A DNA stretch of 64,000 nucleotides from Toxonevra muliebris. Taxonomy: Eukaryota; Arthropoda; Insecta; Diptera; Pallopteridae. The notes under the pieces are model-generated. The model ran no database searches and was not told the origin of the DNA. It saw nothing but the letters and a program-made list of their open reading frames with translations. Below, in pieces: positions 25,501 to 35,329 of the stretch. The stretch is from positions 86,556,400-86,620,399 of the forward strand of contig OY829328.1 of the NCBI GenBank assembly GCA_963691655.1, read 5' to 3'. The number at the start of each line of letters is the position of its first letter. The first letter of the stretch is position 1. The translations under genes and the position numbers were made by a program.

Positions 25501-26330
25501 GAGAGGAAAAGCTTCAGGTATTTCACATAAAAGAGAGAGATCCTTGAACTCTTGCATATATATTTGGCTAGTAGTATTAGGGACTATCATTGCAGTGTTA
25601 CTTACAAGCTTCAAAGTTCTGAAACTAAAAATGATTTTAATTACTTAGAGGCACAAATATTTAAGCGTTACAAAAAATAAAAGAAAATAAAAATCTAAAA
25701 AAGTAAAATCCGAAATTGATTTTATCTTTTTAATAATAAAGAATCTTTTATTTCAAACAAATGAATAAAAAGATCATTAATTTGATTTGTTTTTAAATAA
25801 GAAAACCCCATGAATTTTAAACTAGGTCAAGTACAATTTTTTTTAGTTAGCTTTTCTTATACCGCGGTCTTTTGTTTTCTTCATATTTGAATTGATTGCC
25901 AAGTATTACAGCAGATAATATTAATAGGCATACAAAATTGCTGCACCGTGAGGCTGAAAAATTTATTAATCAAATATGTGCATAACTCAAAAAAGCTAAT
26001 TTAAAAAACGACTACTGTTTAAAATTATAATTTCTAAATTTTGATTATTTCTGATACTATAATTAAACGTATTAATCCAATTAAATAAAATCCTCTTTCG
26101 ATTAAAATTTAATTTGATTATTGTTAAACACTTTGCTGTGCTGCTGTGTGTAAAATTTAAATACAATTTCCCTGTTACGCTTCATTTATTTTTAAGCATT
26201 AATACAGAAATTAATACCAATTAAAAAGTAAATTGACATATTGTCATGATTTTCTAGTAATCACAAATTAATTATTTACATTCTAACTAACTACATATGT
26301 ATGTACTCTTTAAGTAATTTGATACATTTT
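22520..26330. other. Noncoding AT-rich sequence
   Basis: No gene seen. It holds AT-rich DNA with CAA-type repeats near 24346-24412, a CT run at about 24759-24776 and an alternating GCGCGTGCGTGCGC stretch near 24620. Open frames at 22626-22814 and 24992-25329 are Phe- and Leu-rich or lack splice context. Confidence 0.55.
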
Positions 26331-26334
26331 TCAT

Positions 26335-26347
26335 GGGGGGAGGGGGG
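26335..26347 (+). repeat. Paired G tracts
   Basis: Two runs of six G separated by a single A, in otherwise AT-rich DNA. Two tracts alone could form an intermolecular or irregular G-quadruplex; no function is evident. Confidence 0.4.
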
Positions 26348-26799
26348 AAGAGTAGTGAGTGGTTAATGAAAAAAAAAAAGAAATTTCAAAAATCACTGAT
26401 GCATTAAAATGTACTTTTGTATGCTGACAAACGGGAGGTACACAGATACACACACACACTCTCGGTTGGTTACATAAGGCAACCCAGTAGGATAAAAAAT
26501 AAGAAATTCTGGTGCCCTGCCATTGTTGGCAAATTGACTGACTACATACATGAAATTGACGGACAATAGCCGTTTTCCTAAGATGATGAATTACACTACA
26601 GAAACATTAAATCCATTCCACTTACTTTTTCTTTAATTACTACGTAATACAATCTTCCTATAGAGCCGAACACTATGCTGTTCCAAAACCGAGTTTTCAT
26701 AAATTTGCTACCCTTTCAGCTTTGGCTCAGTTGCACAACCAATGCACTATGGGGTTTTGACAGCAAAAGCTGTTCAAAGTTATTTTTTATACAAAATCG

Positions 26800-27410
26800 A
26801 GTTCTTGGCGTCCCGAGATGTTTCCTTTGTAAAATGGGTGAAATCGGTTCGAAACCACGCCCACCCACCATACAAGTAAAATTTTCAAAGCGTGATATCA
26901 GTTAAAACACTGAAGTAAATTCAATACAATTTTACACACTTCTTCATATTAGCATAGATAATATTTGGTACTAAAATCAAACAAATCCCTCGGTAACCAC
27001 ACCCACTTCCTATATAAGTGAAATTTTCAAAGCGTGATATCAGGAAAAATACTGAAGTAAATTAAATGAAACTTTACACACTTATTTATATTGGCATGTA
27101 AAATATATAGCATACAAATCAGCTAAATCCCTCTGTAACCACGCCCACCTCCTATATAAGTGAAATTTTCAAAGCGTGATATGAGAAAAAATACTAATGT
27201 AAATTCAATGCAATTCGACACCCTTTTTAACATTAGCATGTTTCATATTTGGTACTACAATCAGCTAAATTCCTCAGTAACCACGCCCACCCTCCATATA
27301 AGTGAAATTTTCAAAGCGTGATATCGGGGCAAAATACTAAAGTACATAAATGCAATAAAACTCGACACACTGATTTAGATTGGCGTAAGGAATATTCGGT
27401 AAAAACTCTA
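26800..27410. repeat. Tandem repeat with a 142-bp unit, about four copies
   Basis: The block ATTTTCAAAGCGTGATAT recurs at 26881, 27023, 27165 and 27307, exactly 142 bases apart each time. Each unit also carries AACCACGCCCACC, CTATATAAGTGAAA (the first copy differs), TACTGAAGTAAAT-like and TTAGCATG-like segments in fixed order. Spacing is constant while bases differ, so the units have diverged mainly by substitution. CTATATAAG is TATA-like in three units. The open frame at 26675-26905 runs from flanking DNA into the first unit and is not a recognisable gene. Confidence 0.75.
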
Positions 27411-27479
27411 CTGGCAGGCAACCAACAACAAAAATACCGCAACTTTTACAGCTCATACCTAAGATACAAATGCAGCTAA

Positions 27480-30370
27480 AACAATATTTTCTTTTTACTA
27501 GTGATGCAGAATTTTATCGTATTTTATCCGATACCCAAAAGCTCCATTTTTTTGAATTTTGGCCAGAAAATCGAGTACAATACCCCAGTGTGCAATAGTC
27601 AGCCGCTTAACTTACTTCAATACTGGATCAATAGAGATATTGAGTTAAGGTTGAATGCCAGCACTAACTTGAAATAAATTAGAGTTATCATCCTTGAAAT
27701 TTATTAGGCGATACTTTTCATACTCTTTAAACCAATCCTTGTGATTTGCTTTCAGAAAAATAATTTATTGTCGTGGGTCTCAAAAATAGAGACGCACTTT
27801 TAATCTCTAACTCTTTTAAAACTAGCCATGCACTCATATACAACAAAAAGAGAGAGAGGGAGAGGAGATATTCCTTCAAATAAGCTTTTTATTGCAGCAG
27901 AAAATTTAAGTGCTTCTCAATTTCTCACCATTGGGTTTTAAATGATAAATGACATTTTGACATTTCAAGCATATTCAATTTGACAATTGTGGCAATTCTC
28001 TAGCTGGCGCTGCTGCTGCCGCTGCTACTTCCAATTATTTACAGCATTTCAAAGTTTACAATAGAAATTGATAAAAACAAAATACCAAACATAAATAAAT
28101 AATGTTGTTATTGTATATTCATATGCTACAAAAAAACAACCAAGTACAAAAAAGAAAAAAAAATTATAAACAAAGAATTATTCTGAAACAGCATGTTTCG
28201 CAATTTGCTAGGGAGCGGCGATCAACTTACACAACCACATATTACAGTTACAGCGGTGGCTAAATAAATAAGAGTTTATTTCAACATGTGTGTGTGTGTG
28301 TGTGTGTGTGTACATTAAGTACAAAGTATATTTTGTAATTTTATCTGCGGCAAGTGGTCATTGGTCTTTCGTCCTTGTGTAAATTTGTTTACATTAACTC
28401 AAAGTATTTTATTAAATGAAGTACATTCATCCAACTGAATTGATGAGAGAATGATAATGAGATCGCTCATTCCTCTAAAACGTATTGAAACAATATTGAG
28501 TGCCGAGCCGCAACCTTTACTCTCGTTAGTACATTTTGAGTTCCAAGGAAATCTATCTTTATGTATTAAGTGGATCACTAGGATTACTCTACTCGAATTA
28601 GATGCACTTAATTTTTGTAAGCATCTACTACTTAAATGCCGCGGAAACCATTGAATTTGCTTGCTTGTTGTAGAGTGTTACTTATACTTTGTTTTCATTG
28701 TTGCAGTTGTTGTTTTATTTTTTAGTCCATACTTTATGTGTTTTTTTTTTTTAGATAAAATGTTTTAATCTTGCATTGCAAAAAAAAATAAATATATAGT
28801 AGTATTAAAAAAAAAAGCTTGTGTATGTTTGAAGTGTGAAGAGCGCACACAAAAAATCCAATTATTTTTTTTTTTTTTTGTTAATTTACTTTTTATTTAC
28901 TCAATTGTTTGCTTCGATTTGATTTACAATGTGATTCGCAATAAATGTTTGCTCTATTGTTGTACAACCGCTTAAAGTTTTTTGTAATTTTTGTTTTAAT
29001 CATAAATCTGCAGATGTTTTTCAACAAAATAAAAAAAAGTTGAACTTTTTTCGGTTTAATCTCTATCTGCTTTTATAAAGTTTTATTATTGCAAAGTATT
29101 GGATGTGGATTTATTTATATATTTATTTCTTTCTTCATTTTGTTTTAGTTTGAAAAAGATATTATAAGTTCACTATATTTTTGGTTTTGTGTTTTTTTCC
29201 AATTATAGTATAGTTTTTGTTGTTGTAGCTATATACACAAATACTTACATACAAATACTTGTTTTTATGGAATTGTATTTATTATTCCTTGGTTTTTTAT
29301 TTCATTTCAAGGTTCTATATAAAATTTGATGATGTGCATAAATTTTGTTAGAAAAACCATTTCTTCATTGTTGTTTTATTTAATGACTTCCTTATTGATA
29401 AAAAATACAAAAAATGGACCGGATGAATATGCAATAGTCGAGTTTTTATATGAATGTCGAGTTTTGAGCTTTATATATCGCACTAGTTATTTCAAGATGG
29501 AAAATGCGCGTTATTATGGACGGATTTTTTTTATTTTGAAACTTAGATATTGTGAAAGGTCTGTACAAAAATTTGTAACGTTTCTACTATTTTTTTCCAC
29601 CTTTTATATGATGTTCGACGATTATGTGGCACTGTCCTGTATTCTATAATTCTTCAATTAAGAGCTCAATCTACTTTTAATTAATATGTAAAAAGTGTTT
29701 TCTTTCTTTCTCTCTCATAAAAGAAAATGAAAAGCGCCAGAGAAGAAACGAAAGACACTAGAAATAACACTAAAAGACAAAATAAAGCCTTTCAAAAGTT
29801 TATGCCCATATAAAAACAAGAAAACATTTTTAAAGCTAAAAAATATTCATATCGGATAAAAAACTCAACAACTATTTAACATAATCATACTTAAATTTAT
29901 AACAAACATTTTTACAAAAGTAAGCATTTTTAACAATATTTCAAGTGTATTTAAACATATGTTTTTATATCTAAAACTATAACAAATTGATCAAACGAGC
30001 CTAATGCAAAATTTAATTTACTACATGCTCATTAAAAACCTTCCTATTAAATATCTTCACGATTTCCTGACATTAATAAGAATTCTAAAGATTTCTAGCA
30101 ACCAATTTAAAGAAAATATACGAGTTGGTATGTAAAAAAGAGTGTGAAAAAAGAAAGAGACGGAAGAAGTAGTTAATTTTATAAATTGAGCTCATAAAGC
30201 GGTTATTGTGCTCTCTAGCAGAATTGTTCACATATTTTTTTTAATAATTTTCATGTTTCTGTTTTCTCTTTAAAAAAAAAAATTATATAAAAACAAAACA
30301 GAACGGCGTCATTTCTGGCAGATTACTTTATGTCGTTGTAATAAAAGGAAGTCAAAGTTTCTCTCATGTA
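27480..30370. other. Noncoding sequence with simple repeats
   Basis: No convincing gene. A (TG)12 tract lies at 28287-28310, a GA-rich tract near 27850 and A/T runs near 28741 and 28866. The 107-codon frame at 29326-29649 and the 67-codon frame at 28451-28654 lack recognisable domains and splice context; the longer one is rich in hydrophobic and Tyr residues, as expected of AT-rich DNA. Confidence 0.5.
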
Positions 30371-30379
30371 TGTACATAT

Positions 30380-30423
30380 ATGTGTGTGTGTGTGTGGGGG
30401 GGCGGGGGGGGGGGAGAGAGGAG
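30380..30423 (+). repeat. TG repeat followed by long G tracts
   Basis: A TG repeat runs to 30395, then seven G (30396-30402), one C, eleven G (30404-30414) and a GA repeat. The 18 G in two runs can supply four tracts of at least three, so an intramolecular G-quadruplex is plausible on the + strand. Overlapping open frames on both strands here (Gly-rich or Pro/His/Thr-rich) are translations of the repeat. Confidence 0.6.
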
Positions 30424-30542
30424 GCTTAAACTTTGTTTGTGTGTTTTTATATATCGACCTCTTTCTGGCAAATTTACACCATATACTAATTTTATGCACA
30501 GCTTAAAAGAGCACATACATAGAAACACACACAAATGTATAT

Positions 30543-31033
30543 TAGAGTGGTTCTTAGACATATGGGGGAAATTTTTTATATATTGTTTTTACTCTACGCT
30601 CCCTAATTTTGTTCCTTTATGTGAAAAATGTAAACTGTGAAAGTTTCAGGCAAAAATTTAAATTTAAACGTGCCTCCTCGGACTTAAAGTTTATATCTGA
30701 AAAACACTCCCGTATTATTAAATAGTTCAGTCGGTAGAGTAAAAAATCCACCAAAAGTTCATAATAATTCTTATCTGAGATTTTTTTTTCAGTATTTGTT
30801 AGTGGGGGTATAATAGATGGAAAAATCAATATATTTAATAATAAAAATAATAATTTAAATAAATAAGCAGCATATTACATACATATATATTACATTTTTT
30901 GAAGCCGAGGAGGCACGTTTAAATATAAATATTTTTGTCTGAAACTTTTACAGATTACATTATTTGCATAAAGGAACAAAATTAATGGGCGTATGGAAAA
31001 ATATTCCAAACTTAAAAACTAAGGACCACTCTA
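30543..31033. mobile_element. hAT-type MITE with ~140-bp inverted repeats
   Basis: The ends read TAGAGTGGT and ACCACTCTA. The 8 bases outside them, ATGTATAT (30535-30542) and ATGTACAC (31034-31041), match at six positions with two transitions, fitting an 8-bp hAT target duplication. The inverted repeats extend about 140 bases inward, sharing TTAATTTTGTTCCTTTATG-like, AAAGTTTCAG and AAACGTGCCTCCTCGG. The element is 491 bp with no transposase frame, so it is a non-autonomous foldback copy. Confidence 0.7.
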
Positions 31034-31049
31034 ATGTACACACATGCAG

Positions 31050-33230
31050 AGAGTGAGAGAGAGAAACAAAATAGTAGTAACTACATAGTTATATATGTAG
31101 TTTGAACTATTTTTTTTTTCTTTGTTCTTTTTGCGCCTTATAAGATAAAAATAAATTTCATTTTGTCACGTTTTTCGCCATTCAACAACATTATGGCGCT
31201 TTCGCATCAATTCCTGACCCTGCTTCATTCTTATTTGCTTATTGTTTTATACAATATCCGTGTGTATGTATGCAGATTTTGTGAATGAATGTTGAATGAA
31301 TAAGGTAAGGGCATGGACAACCCTTTCTTGTAATCCATCTCTTCTCTTCTTCTCTTTTACTGCTAAGTATTACTTTATGCCTTTTTGTAACTATTTTTTT
31401 TTTTTCATAGTTCTTTTTTGCTTTTTCTACATTTTTTTATTACTTTTCTATGGCTTTGCTCATTTCTATTGTTTTTCGCCCTACCGATTTGCATAATTCT
31501 TTTGTATACTTTGGCAAATTCACAGTAATATTAAATTGCTTTTTCCTCGGTCGATATCCTTGTGGAAATTCGACGAACATGGCGAGAATCAGGTACTAAT
31601 ATGTTGATTTATGCGGAAAAATTAAGCTTTAAAGCGAAAATAGTATTTATTTGAATACTTAATAGTCATTGAAATTGTATGTAGTTGAAATTTAGGGGAG
31701 TTGCATAGACAGTAGGTTATAGACTTCCGTACTTACCCCGCTCTATTAGAATAAATACAAGTTTTGACATGAAAACTTAATAAAATTGTTAAAATAATTT
31801 TGTTCGAAATATATGAGAAAAATTTAGTAATAAAATTTGAATTGAAATGAAAACAAATACAAACCGGTAAATAAAATATTAACTAGGCAAAATAATGGAC
31901 AAAAAAAATTTTCTGCAATTTTAAAAGATGATAATACGTTGAAGTTAGATGGCTGGACCCATATCCCTATATACAGACCGTCAAAGACATTAATCTAAAA
32001 CCAGCCAACGAGAGGAAAGAGTGTTGCAAATTGAGGGAGGGCAAAGAACAGAACAAAACCTAGTGAAACGATAAGTTTTATAACGTTTCACTAGCAAGTA
32101 AATAAATAAATAAACCTATACCTTCTGTCTTGTGTTTGAAAAACCGAAACATCTCCCATTACTTTGCAAGGCCTTCACTCGGAGCAAATAAATATATCTG
32201 GGGCTGGATGCATTCAACATAATTATATATAAAAATAAAAACAAAAGAGCACACCATTTATAAGAAAGAAACCATAAAGGCAGATTCAGTGCAGCACTCT
32301 CTCTTCGTTTTTTTATATGCAATTTTAACGCTCTCTCAGTTTAAGAGAGCAAAACACTCGTTCGGTGAATCTGCTTTATGAGTTAATTTGCTCAAATAAT
32401 AAACTGTATGATTGCAATCCAAACGAGAGTACTGGGGTCTGCCGATGCTCTTCTCTTTGCTCTCTCGAACGCAAACAAATCACACTTACAAGCTTTCACT
32501 TGATTTATATTTCACCCCTCCTCTCTCTCACAATTTTGTTATAAATAGCAAAAAAACTTGAAATTGTGTTGAAATTTTTCCCGTTTACAAGCACATGGCA
32601 GGCACACACACACACACATTTTTACACTCTTCAAACTTCATTAATTTTTAGTTATTAGTCAGCCGAAAAAGTAAAACGCAAAAAAGCAAAAAAGAAAAAA
32701 TCGTATTAAAACATTAAATATTTTCTTCAGTATTTTTGGTTGTTGTTTTTATGATTTTGACAGCTTGAAGGCGCTATGCTTGTTTAGCTACAATTAATAA
32801 TAGCACATACTCGTACACAAACTCATAAAATGAAAAGAAATTACTATAAATATTATGGAAAATCATTAACTTTAAAAAAATGAAACAAAAAGCTAAATGT
32901 ATGGTTTTATAATGTCTTCTAGTTGATTTACGCAATTTAATGCCAATTTGGTCTTTTGAAGTTTCTACATATTTTCGAATTTATTAGTTGAGATTCTTTT
33001 TTGATTTTAAAAATTTTATAGTTATTTAAATTAATGTGCTTTTAATATTTAAGGCACAAATTTGAGATTTTAAGGCTAGAATTTTTTTTTCAGGGTCTAG
33101 AATAGCACCAGCAAGTCAGTCTGAGAACAAATGAAACCGATGAAGGCAAATTGGAAAATAGTGCATTTTTTAAAATAAATTTATTGTAGTGGAAATCTTA
33201 GAATTAATACAAAAAATCATATTTAAAATT
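31050..33230. other. Noncoding AT-rich sequence
   Basis: No gene seen. A GA-rich patch lies near 31050-31064, and CTCTCTC and CACACAC repeats near 32280-32620. A T-rich acceptor-like site (GAATTTTTTTTTCAG, about 33093) precedes a segment with no matching donor within a few hundred bases. Open frames are AT-driven. Confidence 0.5.
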
Positions 33231-33281
33231 AAGTAATTAACTGAATTTTTTAATAATTGTTTGTTCTCTTTTCGTTTTCAG

Positions 33282-33504
33282 ATTTTCTTTAAACGCACGT
33301 ACCAAATAATGTAAAATTTTATTCAAGAAATCATAAAAAAAAAAAAATTTTAAAACATAAAAAATAATAAGTCGGAAACTTTTTCCCCGCAAAGGAAACC
33401 AAAAAAAAAAAACAAAAAATAAGCAACAACAATCAAAACTTCGACCACATGCGAACGTAATTACCCTAAAAACAGGAAAATAAAACAAACAACAAAAAAT
33501 TAAG
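33282..33504 (+). other. Candidate spliced 5' untranslated exon
   Basis: The acceptor TTGTTCTCTTTTCGTTTTCAG ends at 33281. The far end is TTAAG followed by GTGAGT at 33505-33510, a near-consensus donor. The 223 bases between are A-rich, have stops in all frames and read like a fly 5' leader. Two upstream start codons are visible: ATGTAA, an immediate start-stop, at 33309-33314, and a three-codon frame MRT-stop at 33449-33460. If joined to the coding exon at 46999, which has its ATG one base after the acceptor, it would be a leader exon across an intron of 13.5 kb. The link is inferred. The minus-strand frame over it is a shadow. Confidence 0.4.
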
Positions 33505-33510
33505 GTGAGT

Positions 33511-34060
33511 TCAAATGTTATAAAAGCGAACAAAAAAATAGATTTGGCAAACTAAATAAAAACTCAAATAAAACCAAAAATATTAAATTATAATATTACA
33601 AAAAATAAAAATAGATCATTGCAACAAAATCACAAAAACAATTCAATTTAAATATTTTGAAGCGATTGTAAAATTACGCAAAAACACTTTTTCATCTCTT
33701 TTAAACTTTTCGTTTTTTTTTTATTTATTTTGCTATCATATCGATTTGGGTCAATTGTATAGATACAAAAATAAAACTTTTTTCGTTTTAGCTTTTATTA
33801 TTATTTGAATGCAGAATTTTATGCAGAATCAATTTGAAGAGAAAAACAAACAAAAATTTTTGTTTAGACAAATTTTGTGAATTTAAAAGTGTTTTTTTTT
33901 TTTTGTTTTCAATATAATAAATTAGCCTAAGTAGTAATAGTAGTAGTAGCAGCAACTTTGCATTCATTCTATTTGAAAATAGTGATGTCTAACAAGTCAA
34001 TAGTAATCGATGCTTTAAAGTAATCATATTATTTATAAGCTTTAAAAACTCTGCAATATT
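33511..34060. other. Intron-like AT-rich sequence
   Basis: Directly follows the GTGAGT donor at 33505. No coding signal; it contains runs of A and T and a TAGTAGTAG repeat near 33940. Confidence 0.5.
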
Positions 34061-34064
34061 TCTA

Positions 34065-34798
34065 TTAAGGGGTTATATACGTTTTGGTACGAGAAACTTA
34101 GAGCATATTTGCAATTTTTTTTGGACTATTTGAAATAATTTATTTGAAACTAGCATAACAGGTATACATAGTACATATTCTTCCGAAAAAAAATAGTGGT
34201 TCAAAATTGTAGAAGTTGTAGCTCTTGTCCTGATGCGCGTTTTTTCTGCCGAGTCTAGCGGTGACCACAATTGAATGCCAACAACTCAACTGTAATCAAA
34301 AAGACAAAAAATTTACAGTTGTGTACTACAGCGCCGAGTACTTGAACGAAAAATTAAAAAAAAAAAAACCTTTTTCTCATACGGAAACCATGATGCAAAA
34401 AAAAAGTCGATTTTTTGAGTCTCAAAAATGTATTTAAAAAAAATTATTAGTTAAGAGAAATACTGCACATGAAAAAATGATCGTTCAAGTACTCCGTATT
34501 GTAACTAGGAAAACAATTTAAAAAACAATTAGATGAATTGGTCAAGTAGTTTTTGAGATATCGCGGTCACCGCAAAGGCATTTTTCAAAAAACTGCATTC
34601 GGAGAAAATCACGTTTAAAGTTTTGAGTGCACTTTATTCATGAACAGTGGCGCGCTACAAATCGAGTTGCTACTTATAATCTACTGCTCGGATTGACTTG
34701 AAATTTTGAACATAAACTCTTGAAAGTATGTTTGTTCGAAATAAGTCATACAATTTTTTTCGATTTTTTGACTCATGAAAACGTATCTAACCCCTTAA
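34065..34798. mobile_element. TTAA-flanked foldback element
   Basis: TTAA sits at both ends (34065-34068 and 34795-34798). Inside these the ends read GGGGTTATATACGTTTT and, on the other strand, GGGGTTAGATACGTTTT, 16 of 17 identical. The inverted relation continues through the element: GCGGTGACC near 34258 pairs with GCGGTCACCGC near 34562, and CCGAGTACTTGAACG near 34334 pairs with CGTTCAAGTACTCCG near 34483. The whole 726-bp interior is thus an imperfect palindrome. TTAA target sites suggest the piggyBac superfamily, but the ends are not diagnostic and no transposase is present. The open frame at 34073-34270 on the minus strand is part of the repeat. Confidence 0.65.
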
Positions 34799-35207
34799 CA
34801 AAGAAGTTGTCATGACAAAAATACTCTGAAGAAAAATGAAGCAATGAAAGCAGAAGACAGTACAAAAAACTCCATATTTCAGAGAACAAAATTTACTATA
34901 AGAAAAAATACAACATTGCTTTGGAGTTTCTTATGGAGTAAGAGCCCCAAAAAAAAGAGCTAACATCTAATTAGTTCATCTCTTTATTTATTCCGTTATG
35001 CCTCTCTCCCAATTGAAACCACATAAAATTAATTTACTTTTACTAAATACACTCACTTATAGCTGCATCTAAAATAAACAATAAATATTTTTTGGTAGTA
35101 TATTTCATTGTTGAAATTTTAATTGAATATGTAAATAAATGGATATTTCTTTTGATTTTCGTCAAAAATATTGTATAAATTTTTTTTCTTTTCAAGATAG
35201 CAGCTTT

Positions 35208-35318
35208 TGCCTGGTTTTCATTATATCATATTCTCTGTCAAAGAGAGAGAATTTCTCATACGAAACTTGCCAACATGCTGGCAAATTTGATTGAATTTAA
35301 CATTGTGAAAACCAGGCA
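35208..35318. mobile_element. 111-bp MITE, copy 1
   Basis: Ends TGCCTGGTTTTCA and TGAAAACCAGGCA are perfect 13-bp inverted repeats. The interior has GAGAGAGA and a near-palindromic TTGCCAACATGCTGGCAAA. A second copy in the opposite orientation lies at 40519-40614. No coding capacity. Confidence 0.6.
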
Positions 35319-35329
35319 TTTTAGTTTGG

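Noticed and set aside
27499..27600. TAGTGATGCAGAATTTTATC as a hAT left end
   Set aside because: No matching right end or target duplication could be found downstream.
28451..28654. 67-codon frame of more balanced composition
   Set aside because: Looks less AT-biased than most, but has no clear splice sites or recognisable motif.
29326..29649. 107-codon + strand open frame
   Set aside because: No recognisable domain, AT-driven residues, no promoter or splice context; likely chance.
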